A DNA stretch of 64,000 bases from CAYWVR01 sp964461715 (GCA_964461715.1 CAYWVR010000017.1:1-64000), one strand, 5' to 3'. Shown: positions 17,073 to 26,094, counted from the stretch's first letter. Translations and numbers: made by a program. Notes: a model not told the origin generated them from the sequence alone.

Positions 17073-17855
17073 ATGGAGATCGTCATCTGTCCGAGCTATG
17101 AGGACCTGAGTCGCAAGGCCGCCGCCGCCGTCGCGGGCGTCGTTCGTGCCAAGCCGAAGGCCGTCCTCGGCTTCGCCACGGGCTCCAGCCCCGTGGGCCT
17201 GTACCAGGAGCTGATCCGGTTGCACACCGAGGAGGGCCTGGACTTCTCGGGCGTCACGACGTTCAACCTCGACGAGTACGTCGGCCTCCCCCACGACCAC
17301 CCGCAGAGCTACTGGCACTTCATGCACGAGAACCTCTTCAACCACATCAACGTGCCGGCCGACCGGGTCCACGTGCCGAGCGGCACGGAGGCGGACCACG
17401 AGGCGTTCTGCGCCCGATATGAGGAGATGATTACGGAGGCGGGGGGCATCGATTGCCAGGTCCTGGGGATCGGCTCCGACGGCCACATCGCCTTCAACGA
17501 GCCGGGCAGCAGCCTCGGCAGTCGGACCCGCATGGTCACCCTCACGGAGCAGACGCTCGAGGACAACGCCCGCTTCTTCGAGAACCGCGACGATGTTCCC
17601 CGCCACGCCATCAGCATGGGCGTCGCCACCATCATGGAGGCCCGGAAGTGCGTCATGGTCGTGAACGGGGCGAACAAGGCCGAAGCCTTCGCCGCCGCCG
17701 CCGAGGGCCCCGTCACGTGCATGATCACCGCCGGCGCCCTCCAGTACCATCCCGACACGGTCTGCTTCCTCGACGAGGCGGCGGCGGGGAACCTGTCGCT
17801 CGCGGATTACTACAAATGGATTCAGGCGAGCAAGGGCGGTTCGCCGAAGCAGTAA
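17073..17855 (+). CDS. nagB: glucosamine-6-phosphate deaminase NagB
   Basis: Converts glucosamine 6-phosphate to fructose 6-phosphate plus ammonia, feeding amino sugars into glycolysis. The 260-residue length is normal. The proton-shuttle loop NLDEYVGL carries D67, and the active-site block GIGSDGHIAFNEPGSS carries D136, H138 and E143, matching Asp72, Asp141, His143 and Glu148 of the E. coli enzyme. The phosphate loop GFATGSSPVGLY is present. GAGGAGA precedes ATG 17073. It lies 78 nt before the DUF4954 gene. The C-terminal residues used for GlcNAc6P allostery in enterobacteria are not evident. Confidence 0.97.
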   Translation: MEIVICPSYEDLSRKAAAAVAGVVRAKPKAVLGFATGSSPVGLYQELIRLHTEEGLDFSGVTTFNLDEYVGLPHDHPQSYWHFMHENLFNHINVPADRVHVPSGTEADHEAFCARYEEMITEAGGIDCQVLGIGSDGHIAFNEPGSSLGSRTRMVTLTEQTLEDNARFFENRDDVPRHAISMGVATIMEARKCVMVVNGANKAEAFAAAAEGPVTCMITAGALQYHPDTVCFLDEAAAGNLSLADYYKWIQASKGGSPKQ

Positions 17856-17898
17856 GCGTCGGAGTGGGTGTCGCGAGTAGCAGGAGCCACCAGGTCGA

Positions 17899-17920
17899 GC
17901 CCGGGCGCCGCGGCCCGGGC
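17899..17920. promoter_or_regulatory. perfect GC hairpin before DUF4954 gene
   Basis: GCCCGGGC (17899-17906), 6-nt loop, GCCCGGGC (17913-17920), ending just before the GGGGAG ribosome-binding site of the gene at 17934. There is no U-tract. It could protect or separate the nagB message, or modulate translation. Confidence 0.4.
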
Positions 17921-17933
17921 CGGGGAGCAGGCC

Positions 17934-20147
17934 ATGCGCGAGCTGAAGGTGTTGCCGATCGAGCGGCTGGGCGAGGGGTTCATCGAGCCGCCTTACCTGC
18001 CGGAGGGCAAGGACGAGTACTACCTTCGCGATGAGCAGGCCGCGCGCCCCGTCGACGGCCACCGGCCCCTCCGAGCCGACGAGATCGAGACCCTCGTCAA
18101 GAACGGGAACCGGGCCGACGATTGGAACCACCTGCTCGTCACGGACGAGTTCACCCCCGAGCAGATCGTGAACTGCCAGTTCCACGGCCTGGTGCGGATC
18201 GGGCGGCTCGAGGAGCAGTGCCTCGAGCATCACGACATGCGCGTGCCGGTGGGCCTGACGAACAGCCGCATCCTCGCCTGCGACCTCGGCGACGACGTGG
18301 CCGTCCACAACGTCCGCTATCTCGCCCACTACATCATCGGCGATAACTGCATCGTCATGAACCTCGACGAAATGCACTGCACGAACCACGCCAAGTTCGG
18401 CAACGGCATCGTCAAGGAGGGCGAGGGCGAGGAGGTCCGCATCGAGCTGGACCTCGTGAACGAGGCGGGGGGCCGCAGCGTCCTGCCTTTCGACGGCATG
18501 ACGACCGGCGACGCGTGGCTCTGGGCCATGCACCCCGGCCGCCCGGCCCTGGCCGAACGCCTCCGCGAGATCACCCAGCGGACCTTTGATCCCCGGCGCG
18601 GCTTCTACGGCACCATCGGCGACCGCTGCGTCATCAAGAATTGCCGCATCATCAAAGACGTCAAGATCGGCGACGCCGCCTACATCAAGGGGGCGAACAA
18701 GCTCAAGAACCTGACGATCGCGAGCTCCGAGGAACAGCCCTCCCAGATCGGCGAGGGCGTCGAGCTCGTCAACGGCATCATCGGCTACGGCTGCCACGTC
18801 TTTTACGGGTGCAAGGCCGTCCGCTTTGTCATGGGCGAGAACTCGAACCTGAAGTACGGGGCCCGCCTTATCCATTCCGTCCTCGGCGACAACTCGACCG
18901 TCTCCTGCTGCGAGCTCCTCAACAACCTTATCTTCCCGGCCCACGAGCAGCACCACAACAACTCGTTCCTCATCGCCTCGCTCGTGATGGGCCAGTCGAA
19001 CCTGGCGGCGGCGGCGACCATCGGCTCGAACCACAACAGCCGGGCCCCCGACGGTGAACTTCACGCCCGACGCGGGTTCTGGCCGGGCCTGTGCGTCAGC
19101 CTGAAGCACAACTCCCGCTTCGCCTCGTTCACGCTCCTGGCCAAGGGCGATTACCCGGCCGAGCTGGACGTGCCGCTTCCGTTCGCGCTCGTGGCGAACG
19201 ACGAGGCCGGCCGGCGGCTCTGTATGGTCCCCGCGTACTGGTGGCGCTATAATATGTATGCGTTGGCGCGCAACTCCTGGAAGTTCGGGGCACGCGACAA
19301 GCGGCTCCACAGGCAGCAGAAGGTCGAGTTCGCGAGCCTCGCCCCGGACACGGCCGAGGAGATGATCGAGGGCCGCCGCCTCCTGGCCCTCTGGACCGGC
19401 CGGGCCGCCGCCCGCGACGCCGGCGACGACCAGGCCGACGAGGAGGCCGACGAGGAGGCCCTCGTCGCCAGAGGCCGCGCGCTCCTCGAAGGCCCCGCCG
19501 AGGACGTCGACGCTCTCGACATCCTCGCCGAGGGCGTCGAGAAATCCCCCCGCCCCGTCTGCGTCATCCACGCCCGCGAGGGCTATGCCGCCTACGCCCA
19601 AATGCTCCTCTACTACGCCCTGGGCGAGCTGGCGGCCTGGATGGAGACGAACCCGAAGGCCGACCGCGCGGCCCTCGTCGACGCGTTCGGGGCCGACCAG
19701 CGCGACCGCGAATGGGTCAACTGCGGCGGGCAGATCATGCGGCAGGAGGACGTCGATCAAATGATCGCGGATATCTGCGAGGGCCGGCTCGATTCCTGGG
19801 ACGCCATCCACGCCCGATGCGACGAGCTGTGGGAGGCCTACCCCGACGCCAAGCGGCGGCACGCCCTGGCGGTGCTCCTGGAGCTTCGAGGCGAGACGGA
19901 CCTGACGGCGGACGCGTGGTCGGACGCCCTCGACGGCGCCCTCGAGGCCCAGCGCTACGTCGCCGAGGCGACCTTCGCCAGCCGAAAGAAGGACTTCGAG
20001 GACCCCTTCCGCCGCATGTGCTACGCCTCCGACGAGGAGATGGAGGCCGTCCTCGGCTCCGCCGAAGCCAACAGCTTCGTCCAGCAGGTCCGCGCCGAGA
20101 CCGAGGCCTTTGAAGCACGCGTCCGGGCGCTGCGCAAACGCGGGTGA
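17934..20147 (+). CDS. DUF4954 protein (left-handed beta-helix)
   Basis: A 737-residue cytoplasmic protein without signal peptide. The middle (about residues 60-400) has the hexapeptide-type repeat rhythm of left-handed beta-helices (VAVHNVRYLAHYIIGDNCIV; IGDRCVIKNCRIIKDVKIGD), and the QHHNNSF block is typical of DUF4954. The C-terminal third is helical and acidic. Such helices occur in acyl- and nucleotidyl-transferases of sugar metabolism; with nagB directly upstream a role in hexosamine metabolism is plausible but unproven. ATG 17934 with GGGGAG is chosen; an upstream in-frame GTG at 17868 would add 22 residues with no ribosome-binding site. Confidence 0.85.
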   Translation: MRELKVLPIERLGEGFIEPPYLPEGKDEYYLRDEQAARPVDGHRPLRADEIETLVKNGNRADDWNHLLVTDEFTPEQIVNCQFHGLVRIGRLEEQCLEHHDMRVPVGLTNSRILACDLGDDVAVHNVRYLAHYIIGDNCIVMNLDEMHCTNHAKFGNGIVKEGEGEEVRIELDLVNEAGGRSVLPFDGMTTGDAWLWAMHPGRPALAERLREITQRTFDPRRGFYGTIGDRCVIKNCRIIKDVKIGDAAYIKGANKLKNLTIASSEEQPSQIGEGVELVNGIIGYGCHVFYGCKAVRFVMGENSNLKYGARLIHSVLGDNSTVSCCELLNNLIFPAHEQHHNNSFLIASLVMGQSNLAAAATIGSNHNSRAPDGELHARRGFWPGLCVSLKHNSRFASFTLLAKGDYPAELDVPLPFALVANDEAGRRLCMVPAYWWRYNMYALARNSWKFGARDKRLHRQQKVEFASLAPDTAEEMIEGRRLLALWTGRAAARDAGDDQADEEADEEALVARGRALLEGPAEDVDALDILAEGVEKSPRPVCVIHAREGYAAYAQMLLYYALGELAAWMETNPKADRAALVDAFGADQRDREWVNCGGQIMRQEDVDQMIADICEGRLDSWDAIHARCDELWEAYPDAKRRHALAVLLELRGETDLTADAWSDALDGALEAQRYVAEATFASRKKDFEDPFRRMCYASDEEMEAVLGSAEANSFVQQVRAETEAFEARVRALRKRG

Positions 20148-20160
20148 CGCCGCGCCGCCC

Positions 20161-21072
20161 TCACCTTGCGCGCCGAACCGGCAACCGGCTACCCTCCATC
20201 ACGGCATGCGTGCGCACGACCCCGTCGTGGGCTTCGGGGTCGGCGCCGTCGGAGGCGGCGAGGGCGGACTTGTACTCGTCGTGTGCGGCGGCGAGGTCGC
20301 CGCCGGCTTCGAGGACGGCAGCCAGGTTGAAGTGCAGGGCCGCGTCGCCGGGGCGCGCCTCGAGCGCTTCCTCGAAACGGGCCGCGGCGTCCGGATACCT
20401 CCCCTCCCGGGCCGCATCGAGCCCCCGCCGCGCCGCGTCGCCCTCGGCCTCCCGAAGCGGGACCTCGGCCCTCACCTCGACCGGCGTGAGCATTCGCGCC
20501 AGCGACACCCCGCACACGTCCAGCAGCCGCTCGGCGATCGCCGCCACGGGCGGCACGTTCGCCGGGTCGTCCGGCCTCGCCAGGCCCAGTGCCCCGTACG
20601 CCGCCTCGTCCATGAGCGAATCGTACGCCTCGCGGGTCTCGGCCGTGGCGAGGACATCCCCGCCGCCCGCGCGGCGAAGCACCATCGTCGTGTGGACCGT
20701 CACGTGTCGCTCGAGCGTCTCGACCGCCCGCTCCACCAGGACGCCCTCGGCCGTCCGGCCGCGGACGGTGCGGCGGCCGGGCGCGTCGCGCGACTCGATC
20801 TCGATCGTGCCCCCGAGCGTCGCGTCGACGGGGCCGCTGGCGGGCGGAATCTCGTACCGGCCCGTCGGGCGGAGCGCCTCGATGATCCGCCCGGCCAGCA
20901 CCCGCCCGAACGAGTCCTCCGGCCCGTCGGTTACCTCGAACGGGTGGACCTCGACGCGGCGGACGTCGTCCGGGACGGGCAGGGCGGCCAGGGTCCCGTG
21001 ATCGATCCTCAGGACCGGGGCCCCGCATCCGGCGAGAAGGGCGACGAGAGGGACGAGCGGCAATCGCTTCAT
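20161..21072 (-). CDS. TPR-containing lipoprotein
   Basis: A 303-residue predicted lipoprotein: lipobox LLAGC, Cys16. The N-terminal half alternates strands and helices in a way that resembles outer-membrane accessory lipoproteins (variable-length beta domain with VRRVEVHPFEV). The C-terminal part (about 215-285) holds two TPR-like units (REGRYPDAAARFEEALEARPGDAALHFNLAAV). Function unknown. It converges on DUF4954 with 13 nt between stops and is divergent from the lipoprotein at 21206, with back-to-back promoters between them. Confidence 0.8.
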   Translation of the reverse strand: MKRLPLVPLVALLAGCGAPVLRIDHGTLAALPVPDDVRRVEVHPFEVTDGPEDSFGRVLAGRIIEALRPTGRYEIPPASGPVDATLGGTIEIESRDAPGRRTVRGRTAEGVLVERAVETLERHVTVHTTMVLRRAGGGDVLATAETREAYDSLMDEAAYGALGLARPDDPANVPPVAAIAERLLDVCGVSLARMLTPVEVRAEVPLREAEGDAARRGLDAAREGRYPDAAARFEEALEARPGDAALHFNLAAVLEAGGDLAAAHDEYKSALAASDGADPEAHDGVVRTHAVMEGSRLPVRRAR

Positions 21073-21102
21073 GGCAGCCTCCGCATGCAGGGCTCGTCTA
21101 CG

Positions 21103-21131
21103 ATGCTACCACCGGCCGCCCTCCGCCGCAA
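21103..21131 (-). promoter_or_regulatory. candidate promoter of the TPR lipoprotein
   Basis: Minus strand TTGCGG (21131-21126), 17-bp spacer, TAGCAT (21108-21103), about 30 nt before ATG 21072. Confidence 0.4.
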
Positions 21132-21148
21132 GCGGTCTGCGCGGAGCG

Positions 21149-21177
21149 TTGATTCCGGAGGGCGGCGGCGGTAGGCT
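21149..21177 (+). promoter_or_regulatory. candidate promoter of the lipoprotein at 21206
   Basis: TTGATT (21149-21154), 17-bp spacer, TAGGCT (21172-21177), 28 nt before ATG 21206. It faces away from the promoter at 21103-21131, with 17 bp between the two -35 elements. Confidence 0.4.
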
Positions 21178-21205
21178 GGATTCGGACCCTCGAAGGGAGC
21201 CGACC

Positions 21206-22618
21206 ATGCCCCGACCCCTTGCCGTCCTCGCCTTGGTTCTCGCCGGCATCGGCCTGGCCGGATGCCTGGCCCACGAGCCCCTTGCCCCCGCCGAGATGGA
21301 CGCCGCCTGGCGGCTCCACGACGACGCGTGGGCCGAGGCCGAGCCGAAGCCGCTCACCCTCGGCCGGCGCCGCCTGCCGCACACCTGGACGCTGCGCATG
21401 GAGCCGAGCCTCATCTGGTCGACCGTCAGCATCGTCAAGGCGGTCGAGCGGCTGGAGGAGGAGAGCCCCGAGACGATCGAGGTCGGGATCAGCCCGGACC
21501 ACGCGGCCATCGTCGCCCGCGACATGCGGACGGCCCGCGAGCTGGTGCTCGAGCTCAGGGAGCTTCAGGACCCCGCCACGCCGCTCGCGCGTCGCGACTG
21601 GGCCCGCACCGTCTCCCGCGGCCTCGTGATGGCCGAGACCCTGACCCGCCGCGCCGCCGGCCGGGCCGCCGTCTCCGAGGCCGAGAGCGGGGAGGACGAG
21701 TTCGGCTGGACCGTCGGCCCGATGCTCGAGATGGTCTTTGCGTATCTCGATACTAAGGTGGAAGGCGGGCTCCTCGATTCGGCCGCCGACGGCGGCGTCG
21801 AGCACGTGCGGGGGATGCTCGCGCGGGCGGTTCTGCGGATCGGGTTCGCCCTGGCCGGAAAGAGCGAGCCGGCGGAGCTCGGGCCCGAGGCGGCCGAGGT
21901 CATGGCCTCCGAATCCTCCCCCGACCAGGTCGAGGCCCGCCTCCAGACGATGCTCCTGGAGGCCTTCGACGAGGCCCCCGCGGCCCCGCCCGGAAGCCCG
22001 CTCCCGGCCGTCATCGACGCCGTCTTCGACTACGCCCCCACGGCCCTCCAGGTCCTCGCGGGCCTGCTCGACCAGTGGGACCGGATGGAATCGGCGACGC
22101 TTTCGTTCGGGGAGCGCGGCACGGAGACCCTGGTGGCGGCGGACCTGGCGGTCGCGGAGGGCCAGGAGATCGTCTTTCCGGAGCTCTCGTCGCTCCAGCC
22201 GCAGTTGGTGTTTCGCGGGGCGGGGCGGGTCGTCCTGGTGCCCTCCGGCCCCACGGGCGAGGCCGTCATCCAGTTCGACCCGGTCGAGGTGGGCGGGGCG
22301 GTCGTGCGGTTCGAGGGGGCCCTCTGGGGGCTCGTCCGGATGGCCGGGCTGCCCCTGGCGAACGTGAGCCTCCGCGAGCTTCGCGTCGCCACCGGCTCGG
22401 TCGCCGGCCGCGACCTGACGAACGTGGTCCTCGTGATGCTCGCGCGGGGCCGGGACGGCGACCTGCGGCGGGTGCTCGCCTATCACGAATCGGCCGAGGC
22501 CGAGATCGTCCGCCACGCCTTCCGTCGCGAGGTCCGCCCGAAGCGCCGCACGCGCGCCGTGAGCTGGCTCGTGCCGGGGAAACGCTACACGTATCGAAGC
22601 GTCGAGGAGAACGAGTAG
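21206..22618 (+). CDS. lipoprotein of unknown function
   Basis: A 470-residue predicted lipoprotein: lipobox LAGC, Cys20, after a 19-residue hydrophobic signal. AAGGGAG precedes ATG 21206. The body is Ala/Glu-rich and mostly helical to about residue 290, then beta-rich (VVLVPSGPTGEAVIQFDPVEVGGAVVRFEG). I recognise no domain. It ends convergent with the second PEP-CTERM gene; 22619-22699 between them contains only GC-rich imperfect hairpins. Confidence 0.75.
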   Translation: MPRPLAVLALVLAGIGLAGCLAHEPLAPAEMDAAWRLHDDAWAEAEPKPLTLGRRRLPHTWTLRMEPSLIWSTVSIVKAVERLEEESPETIEVGISPDHAAIVARDMRTARELVLELRELQDPATPLARRDWARTVSRGLVMAETLTRRAAGRAAVSEAESGEDEFGWTVGPMLEMVFAYLDTKVEGGLLDSAADGGVEHVRGMLARAVLRIGFALAGKSEPAELGPEAAEVMASESSPDQVEARLQTMLLEAFDEAPAAPPGSPLPAVIDAVFDYAPTALQVLAGLLDQWDRMESATLSFGERGTETLVAADLAVAEGQEIVFPELSSLQPQLVFRGAGRVVLVPSGPTGEAVIQFDPVEVGGAVVRFEGALWGLVRMAGLPLANVSLRELRVATGSVAGRDLTNVVLVMLARGRDGDLRRVLAYHESAEAEIVRHAFRREVRPKRRTRAVSWLVPGKRYTYRSVEENE

Positions 22619-22699
22619 GCCCAACCCTCGCCTTGTGTCTTGGCGCGGCGGCTCTGCCGATCCACCGCCGGGCGCCACGGGCGGCGTGCCCGCCGGTGC

Positions 22700-24019
22700 T
22701 TAGTGGCGTCTCCGGCGGCGAAGCGCCAGGGCCAGACCCATCGCCACCAGGGCCACCGTGGCCGGCTCCGGCACGCCTGTGATCTGGAGCACCCCGCCGC
22801 CGTAGCTCCCGGCGTATCCCGTCGGCAGATCGAGCGCAAAGCCCGGACCGCCGAACGAGGCGGCGCCGAAGAGCGTGTAGGAGCCGAGGCCCAGGCCGCC
22901 CGCGTTGTCCACGCGAAGCGTCCCCGCCTCGGTCAACGTGCCGCCCACGTCGATCTTCGTGCGGCCGGCGTCGGCGGCGCTCACCTGGAGCGCGACGAGC
23001 GCCGTCGCGGCGCACGCCAGGTCCTCGGTCGCGGCCACCTGCCCGGGTCCGACTTCGAGCGTCCCGTCGCACGCGATCGCCTCGACGGTCCAGTGATCCG
23101 AGGCGTTCGGGTGCGCGAGCGCCGCCGCTCCGGCCGCCTCGACGTCCAGCGTCAGGTACGGGCCGGAGCCGCCCATGTACCCGCTCGTGAACCCGTCGCC
23201 GGGGTCGTAGCCGCCGAAGAGGACGCCGCCCGCGGAGACGCGAAGCGTCGAGTCGGGCTGCCAGCCCATCGCGCCGTTCAGGGTCAAGGTCCCGCCGCCC
23301 GTCTTCGTGAGCGTGGTCCCGTCGGCGCCGTAGGGCCCGAAGCCGACGTCGGCGCCGAGGGCCCGCTCGGGGGCCGTGTCGAGGAATTCCAGGTCGAGGC
23401 CCGCCGCCACGTCCAGCGTCCAGTCATATTTCCAGTAGATGCCCCCGTCGTAGGACTGGTCCTGGGTGCGGACCTTCCAGACAGCGTTCGGGCCGGTCGT
23501 GAAGTTCAGCAGGCCGTGATGGCTGAGGTTCGAGTCCACGTATTTCCATATCGACGGGAGGCTCTGCGTCGCGTGCGTCAGGAGCGTCGCGTTCTGGACC
23601 GTGAGGGTCGAGAGGCCCCCGGTCGGCGCCGCCGCCGAGCCGAGGTCGGCGTTCCAGTCGGCGGCCGGCTCGAACACCTCGCCCGTGTTCGCGCCCGCGA
23701 TGCCGAAGTCGCGGGCGTGGATGAGGTCGTCCATGTTGTTGTTGATCGCCGCGGCGGCGGTGACGAGAATCCGGGCCCCGTCGGCGATCGTCCAGAAGCT
23801 CTTGGCGCCGCTGAACCCGTTGTCCCACCCGCTGTCGACCGTCCAGATGGTTCCCGCCCCGGAGACGTGGACGTACGCCTGCCGCGCGTCGCCCCCCACG
23901 TAATCGCCGAACGTGGTCGTCGAGGTCTCGCTCTCGGTCACGTCATAGACGTCGTCGGCCGCCGCCGAGGCGGCCAGGACCAAGCCTATCGCCAGGGCGA
24001 CAAGGACACATCGATGCAT
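22700..24019 (-). CDS. PEP-CTERM protein with autotransporter-like beta repeats
   Basis: A 439-residue secreted protein: signal peptide (1-21, ending AAA), a long repetitive beta region with the TLTKTGGGTLTLNGA motif known from autotransporter-associated beta-strand repeats, and a sorting tail VPEPATVALVAMGLALALRRRRRH. The beta-helix body suggests a surface or matrix role. GGAG precedes ATG 24019 and a good promoter lies at 24062-24090. It is the second PEP-CTERM protein in the window and unlike the first in its body. Confidence 0.9.
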   Translation of the reverse strand: MHRCVLVALAIGLVLAASAAADDVYDVTESETSTTTFGDYVGGDARQAYVHVSGAGTIWTVDSGWDNGFSGAKSFWTIADGARILVTAAAAINNNMDDLIHARDFGIAGANTGEVFEPAADWNADLGSAAAPTGGLSTLTVQNATLLTHATQSLPSIWKYVDSNLSHHGLLNFTTGPNAVWKVRTQDQSYDGGIYWKYDWTLDVAAGLDLEFLDTAPERALGADVGFGPYGADGTTLTKTGGGTLTLNGAMGWQPDSTLRVSAGGVLFGGYDPGDGFTSGYMGGSGPYLTLDVEAAGAAALAHPNASDHWTVEAIACDGTLEVGPGQVAATEDLACAATALVALQVSAADAGRTKIDVGGTLTEAGTLRVDNAGGLGLGSYTLFGAASFGGPGFALDLPTGYAGSYGGGVLQITGVPEPATVALVAMGLALALRRRRRH

Positions 24020-24061
24020 GCGCAGGCTCCATCTCCCCCGGCCCTAGGTCCGTACGGCGAC

Positions 24062-24090
24062 AGTATGGCGCACAAACCGGCGCCCGTCAA
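24062..24090 (-). promoter_or_regulatory. promoter of the second PEP-CTERM gene
   Basis: Minus strand TTGACG (24090-24085), 17-bp spacer, CATACT (24067-24062). The +1 is about 36 nt upstream of ATG 24019. Confidence 0.55.
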
Positions 24091-24635
24091 ATCCCCCCGT
24101 TTGGCCGCACCGGCGCCCGCGCCCGCGGCACGGCCGCCTTGACGGATGATGGCATAGACATCACACGTACTTTTTCCCCGCGCCGCTCCCGCCGGTGTCG
24201 CACACGCGCACCCGCCTGGTGCGTTTGCGTCATCCGGCTTCGCGCGAGACGACGACGGGCAAGTCCGCCTGAGTCTCCGAAGGGCCTGAGAAGGGGGGTG
24301 CGTTCGTGCAAGAAGGGGGGCAAAAGGTGCGACTTCCCCCCGCCTACCCCCCTCATACCCCCCAAGAAGTCGCGAAAAGTGTGTCGCTTAGGGATAAACC
24401 GTTTCACGAATCCCGCCAAACGGGGCGAAAAGCTTACCCATCTTGCCCAGCTTAACGATCAGGGTGGGGGATTGAACGCAGCAAAAATGGCTCCCGGAGC
24501 GGTGCGCTTTAAGGGGCGAAATGTTGCGTCGAGTGTATATGGCTGCGGCGAGCGGGGGGCGGGTTTTTCCTGGCGTCGAGGGGGGTGCGGGGGTACGGTG
24601 GGCGGCCGACTTTTTCCACGGATAAGGAGCGGATG
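24091..24635. other. 545-nt non-coding stretch with a C6 array
   Basis: No convincing gene in either strand. Base composition shifts: from about 24360 to 24600 it is less GC-rich than its surroundings. It contains CCCCCC three times at an exact 11-nt period (24336-24341, 24347-24352, 24358-24363), and a matching GGGGGG at about 24315-24320, so the minus strand has quadruplex potential. The part nearest 24636 presumably holds the GH130 promoter, which I could not identify. Confidence 0.6.
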
Positions 24636-25571
24636 ATGCGCAAGTTCACCCGCGAGGTCGTGCGGAGGCACCCGGAGAACCCCATCCTGACGGCCGAGGC
24701 GTTCCCCTGGAGGGTCTCCGGCGTCTACAACTCCGGCGTCATCAAACACAACGGGCGGTATGTCATGGCCTGCCGCGTCAACCAGATGTGCCAAAACACG
24801 CTGATCTGGCTGGCCGACTCCGACGACGGAATTCACTTCACCCCGCGGCCCGAGCCCCTGCCGCTTCCGCAGGAGGAGGATTTCCAGCAATTCGCCACGC
24901 ACGTGGTCTACGACCCGAGGATTACCTATTTCGAGGCCGAGAAGCGGTATTTCATGACGCTGGCGGTCCACGGCCACCTGGGCTGCCGCTCGGCGCTCTT
25001 CGTGACGGAGGATTGGGAAAATGTGACGTTCTTCGACTGGCTTGACGAGGTCGATAACCGCAATATGGTCATCTTCCCGGAGAAAATCGACGGGATGTAT
25101 GGCCGCCTGGACCGCCCGAACGTGCCGGCCGGGAAGGGCGACATATGGATATCCTACTCCCCAGACCTGCACTTCTGGGGCCGCTCGGATATCGTCCTCA
25201 AGCGGTCCGAATGCGGCCTTTTCTGCGCTAGCGGCGTGGGGCCGTCCAGCATCCCCATCCGCACGGATGAGGGGTGGCTGGTGCTTTTTCACGGGGTGAT
25301 GATGCCCTGTGCCAACACCTGGTATACGCTCGGGGCGATGCTCCTGGATCTGGGGGACCCCTCGAAGGTCCTGGCCCGGGCCGAGCACCCGATTATGCAG
25401 CCCGACGCCCATTACGAGCGGCATGGACTCGTGCCGAACGTCGTCTTCTGCTGCGCGGCGGTGCCGGAGGAGGACGGGGCGGTGAAAATCTATTACGGGG
25501 CCGGCGACGACGTCCAGGCGATGGCCGAGAGCAGTATCGATGAGCTGATGTGGGCCTGTAAGAACCAGTAG
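24636..25571 (+). CDS. GH130 family beta-mannoside phosphorylase
   Basis: A 311-residue protein without signal peptide. GH130 enzymes phosphorolyse beta-mannosides (for example mannosyl-glucose or mannosyl-GlcNAc) in the cytoplasm to give mannose 1-phosphate. Motifs: HPENPILTA at the N-terminus, VVYDPRITYFE (the DPR Asp is the usual general acid), SPDLHFWGRSDIV, IPIRTDEGWLVLFHGV and the closing YTLGAMLLDLGDPSKVLARAEHPI with PNVVF and YYGAGDD. AAGGAG fits ATG 24636 (6 nt) better than ATG 24633. Codon use is visibly less GC-biased than its neighbours, suggesting transfer. The exact substrate cannot be assigned. Confidence 0.92.
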   Translation: MRKFTREVVRRHPENPILTAEAFPWRVSGVYNSGVIKHNGRYVMACRVNQMCQNTLIWLADSDDGIHFTPRPEPLPLPQEEDFQQFATHVVYDPRITYFEAEKRYFMTLAVHGHLGCRSALFVTEDWENVTFFDWLDEVDNRNMVIFPEKIDGMYGRLDRPNVPAGKGDIWISYSPDLHFWGRSDIVLKRSECGLFCASGVGPSSIPIRTDEGWLVLFHGVMMPCANTWYTLGAMLLDLGDPSKVLARAEHPIMQPDAHYERHGLVPNVVFCCAAVPEEDGAVKIYYGAGDDVQAMAESSIDELMWACKNQ

Positions 25572-25597
25572 CGGCCTGTTCTCGGGGGAATGCGTCC

Positions 25598-26094
25598 ATG
25601 CCCCTGAACCCGTCCCGTCGCGAAGCCCGAGCGCCTGAAATGGTTCCGGGAGGCCCGATTCGGCCTGTTCGTGCACGGGGGGCTCTATTCGCAATCGGGG
25701 CTTGGGGAATGGGCCCTGAATCGCCTGCGGAAGCCTCCGAAGGAGTATGAGGCGCTCGCCGATTCCTGGCGCGTGAGGCGGAATCCGGCCCGCGCTTGGT
25801 GTCGCCTCGCGCGCCGGGCGGGCATGAAATACGTTGGGATGACGACGAAGCATCACGAGGGATTTTGTCTCTGGGACACCGCCCAGATGCCCTACAACGC
25901 TGTCCGGCGGGGTCCGGGGCGGGACCTGGTGGCCCAATTTGCCGACGCCTGCCGGGCCGAGGGCCCCCGGAGGCCGTCGAGCGGCTCCGAACGGTGGGGG
26001 GGTGACGGTCCTCAAGTTCGAGTTCTCCGCGCGGCCGAGGCAGGTGCTGGGGCCGGGGATTGTGGTGCCACGGGGGCTCAGATGGCCGAAGTAG
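25598..26094 (+). pseudogene. GH29 alpha-L-fucosidase remnant
   Basis: A degraded gene just downstream of GH130. The fragment ERLKWFREARFGLFVHGGLYS followed by GEWAL and GMKYVGMTTKHHEGFCLWDT is clearly the GH29 N-terminus, although the usual HWG is HGG. It is out of frame with the only plausible ATG (25598), so a frameshift lies near 25615. After DLVAQFADACRAEG the barrel core, including the catalytic nucleophile region, is missing. A C-terminal-like piece follows in shifting frames (PPEAVERLRTVGG, then VTVLKFEFSARPRQVLGPG) and stops at 26094. Intact GH29 proteins exceed 400 residues; about 165 codons remain. Not functional. Confidence 0.8.

Noticed and set aside
24139..24636. 165-codon plus-strand ORF before GH130
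   Set aside because: Low complexity, no homology pattern, no ribosome site; the intergenic composition differs from genes. The GH130 start at 24636 is far better supported.
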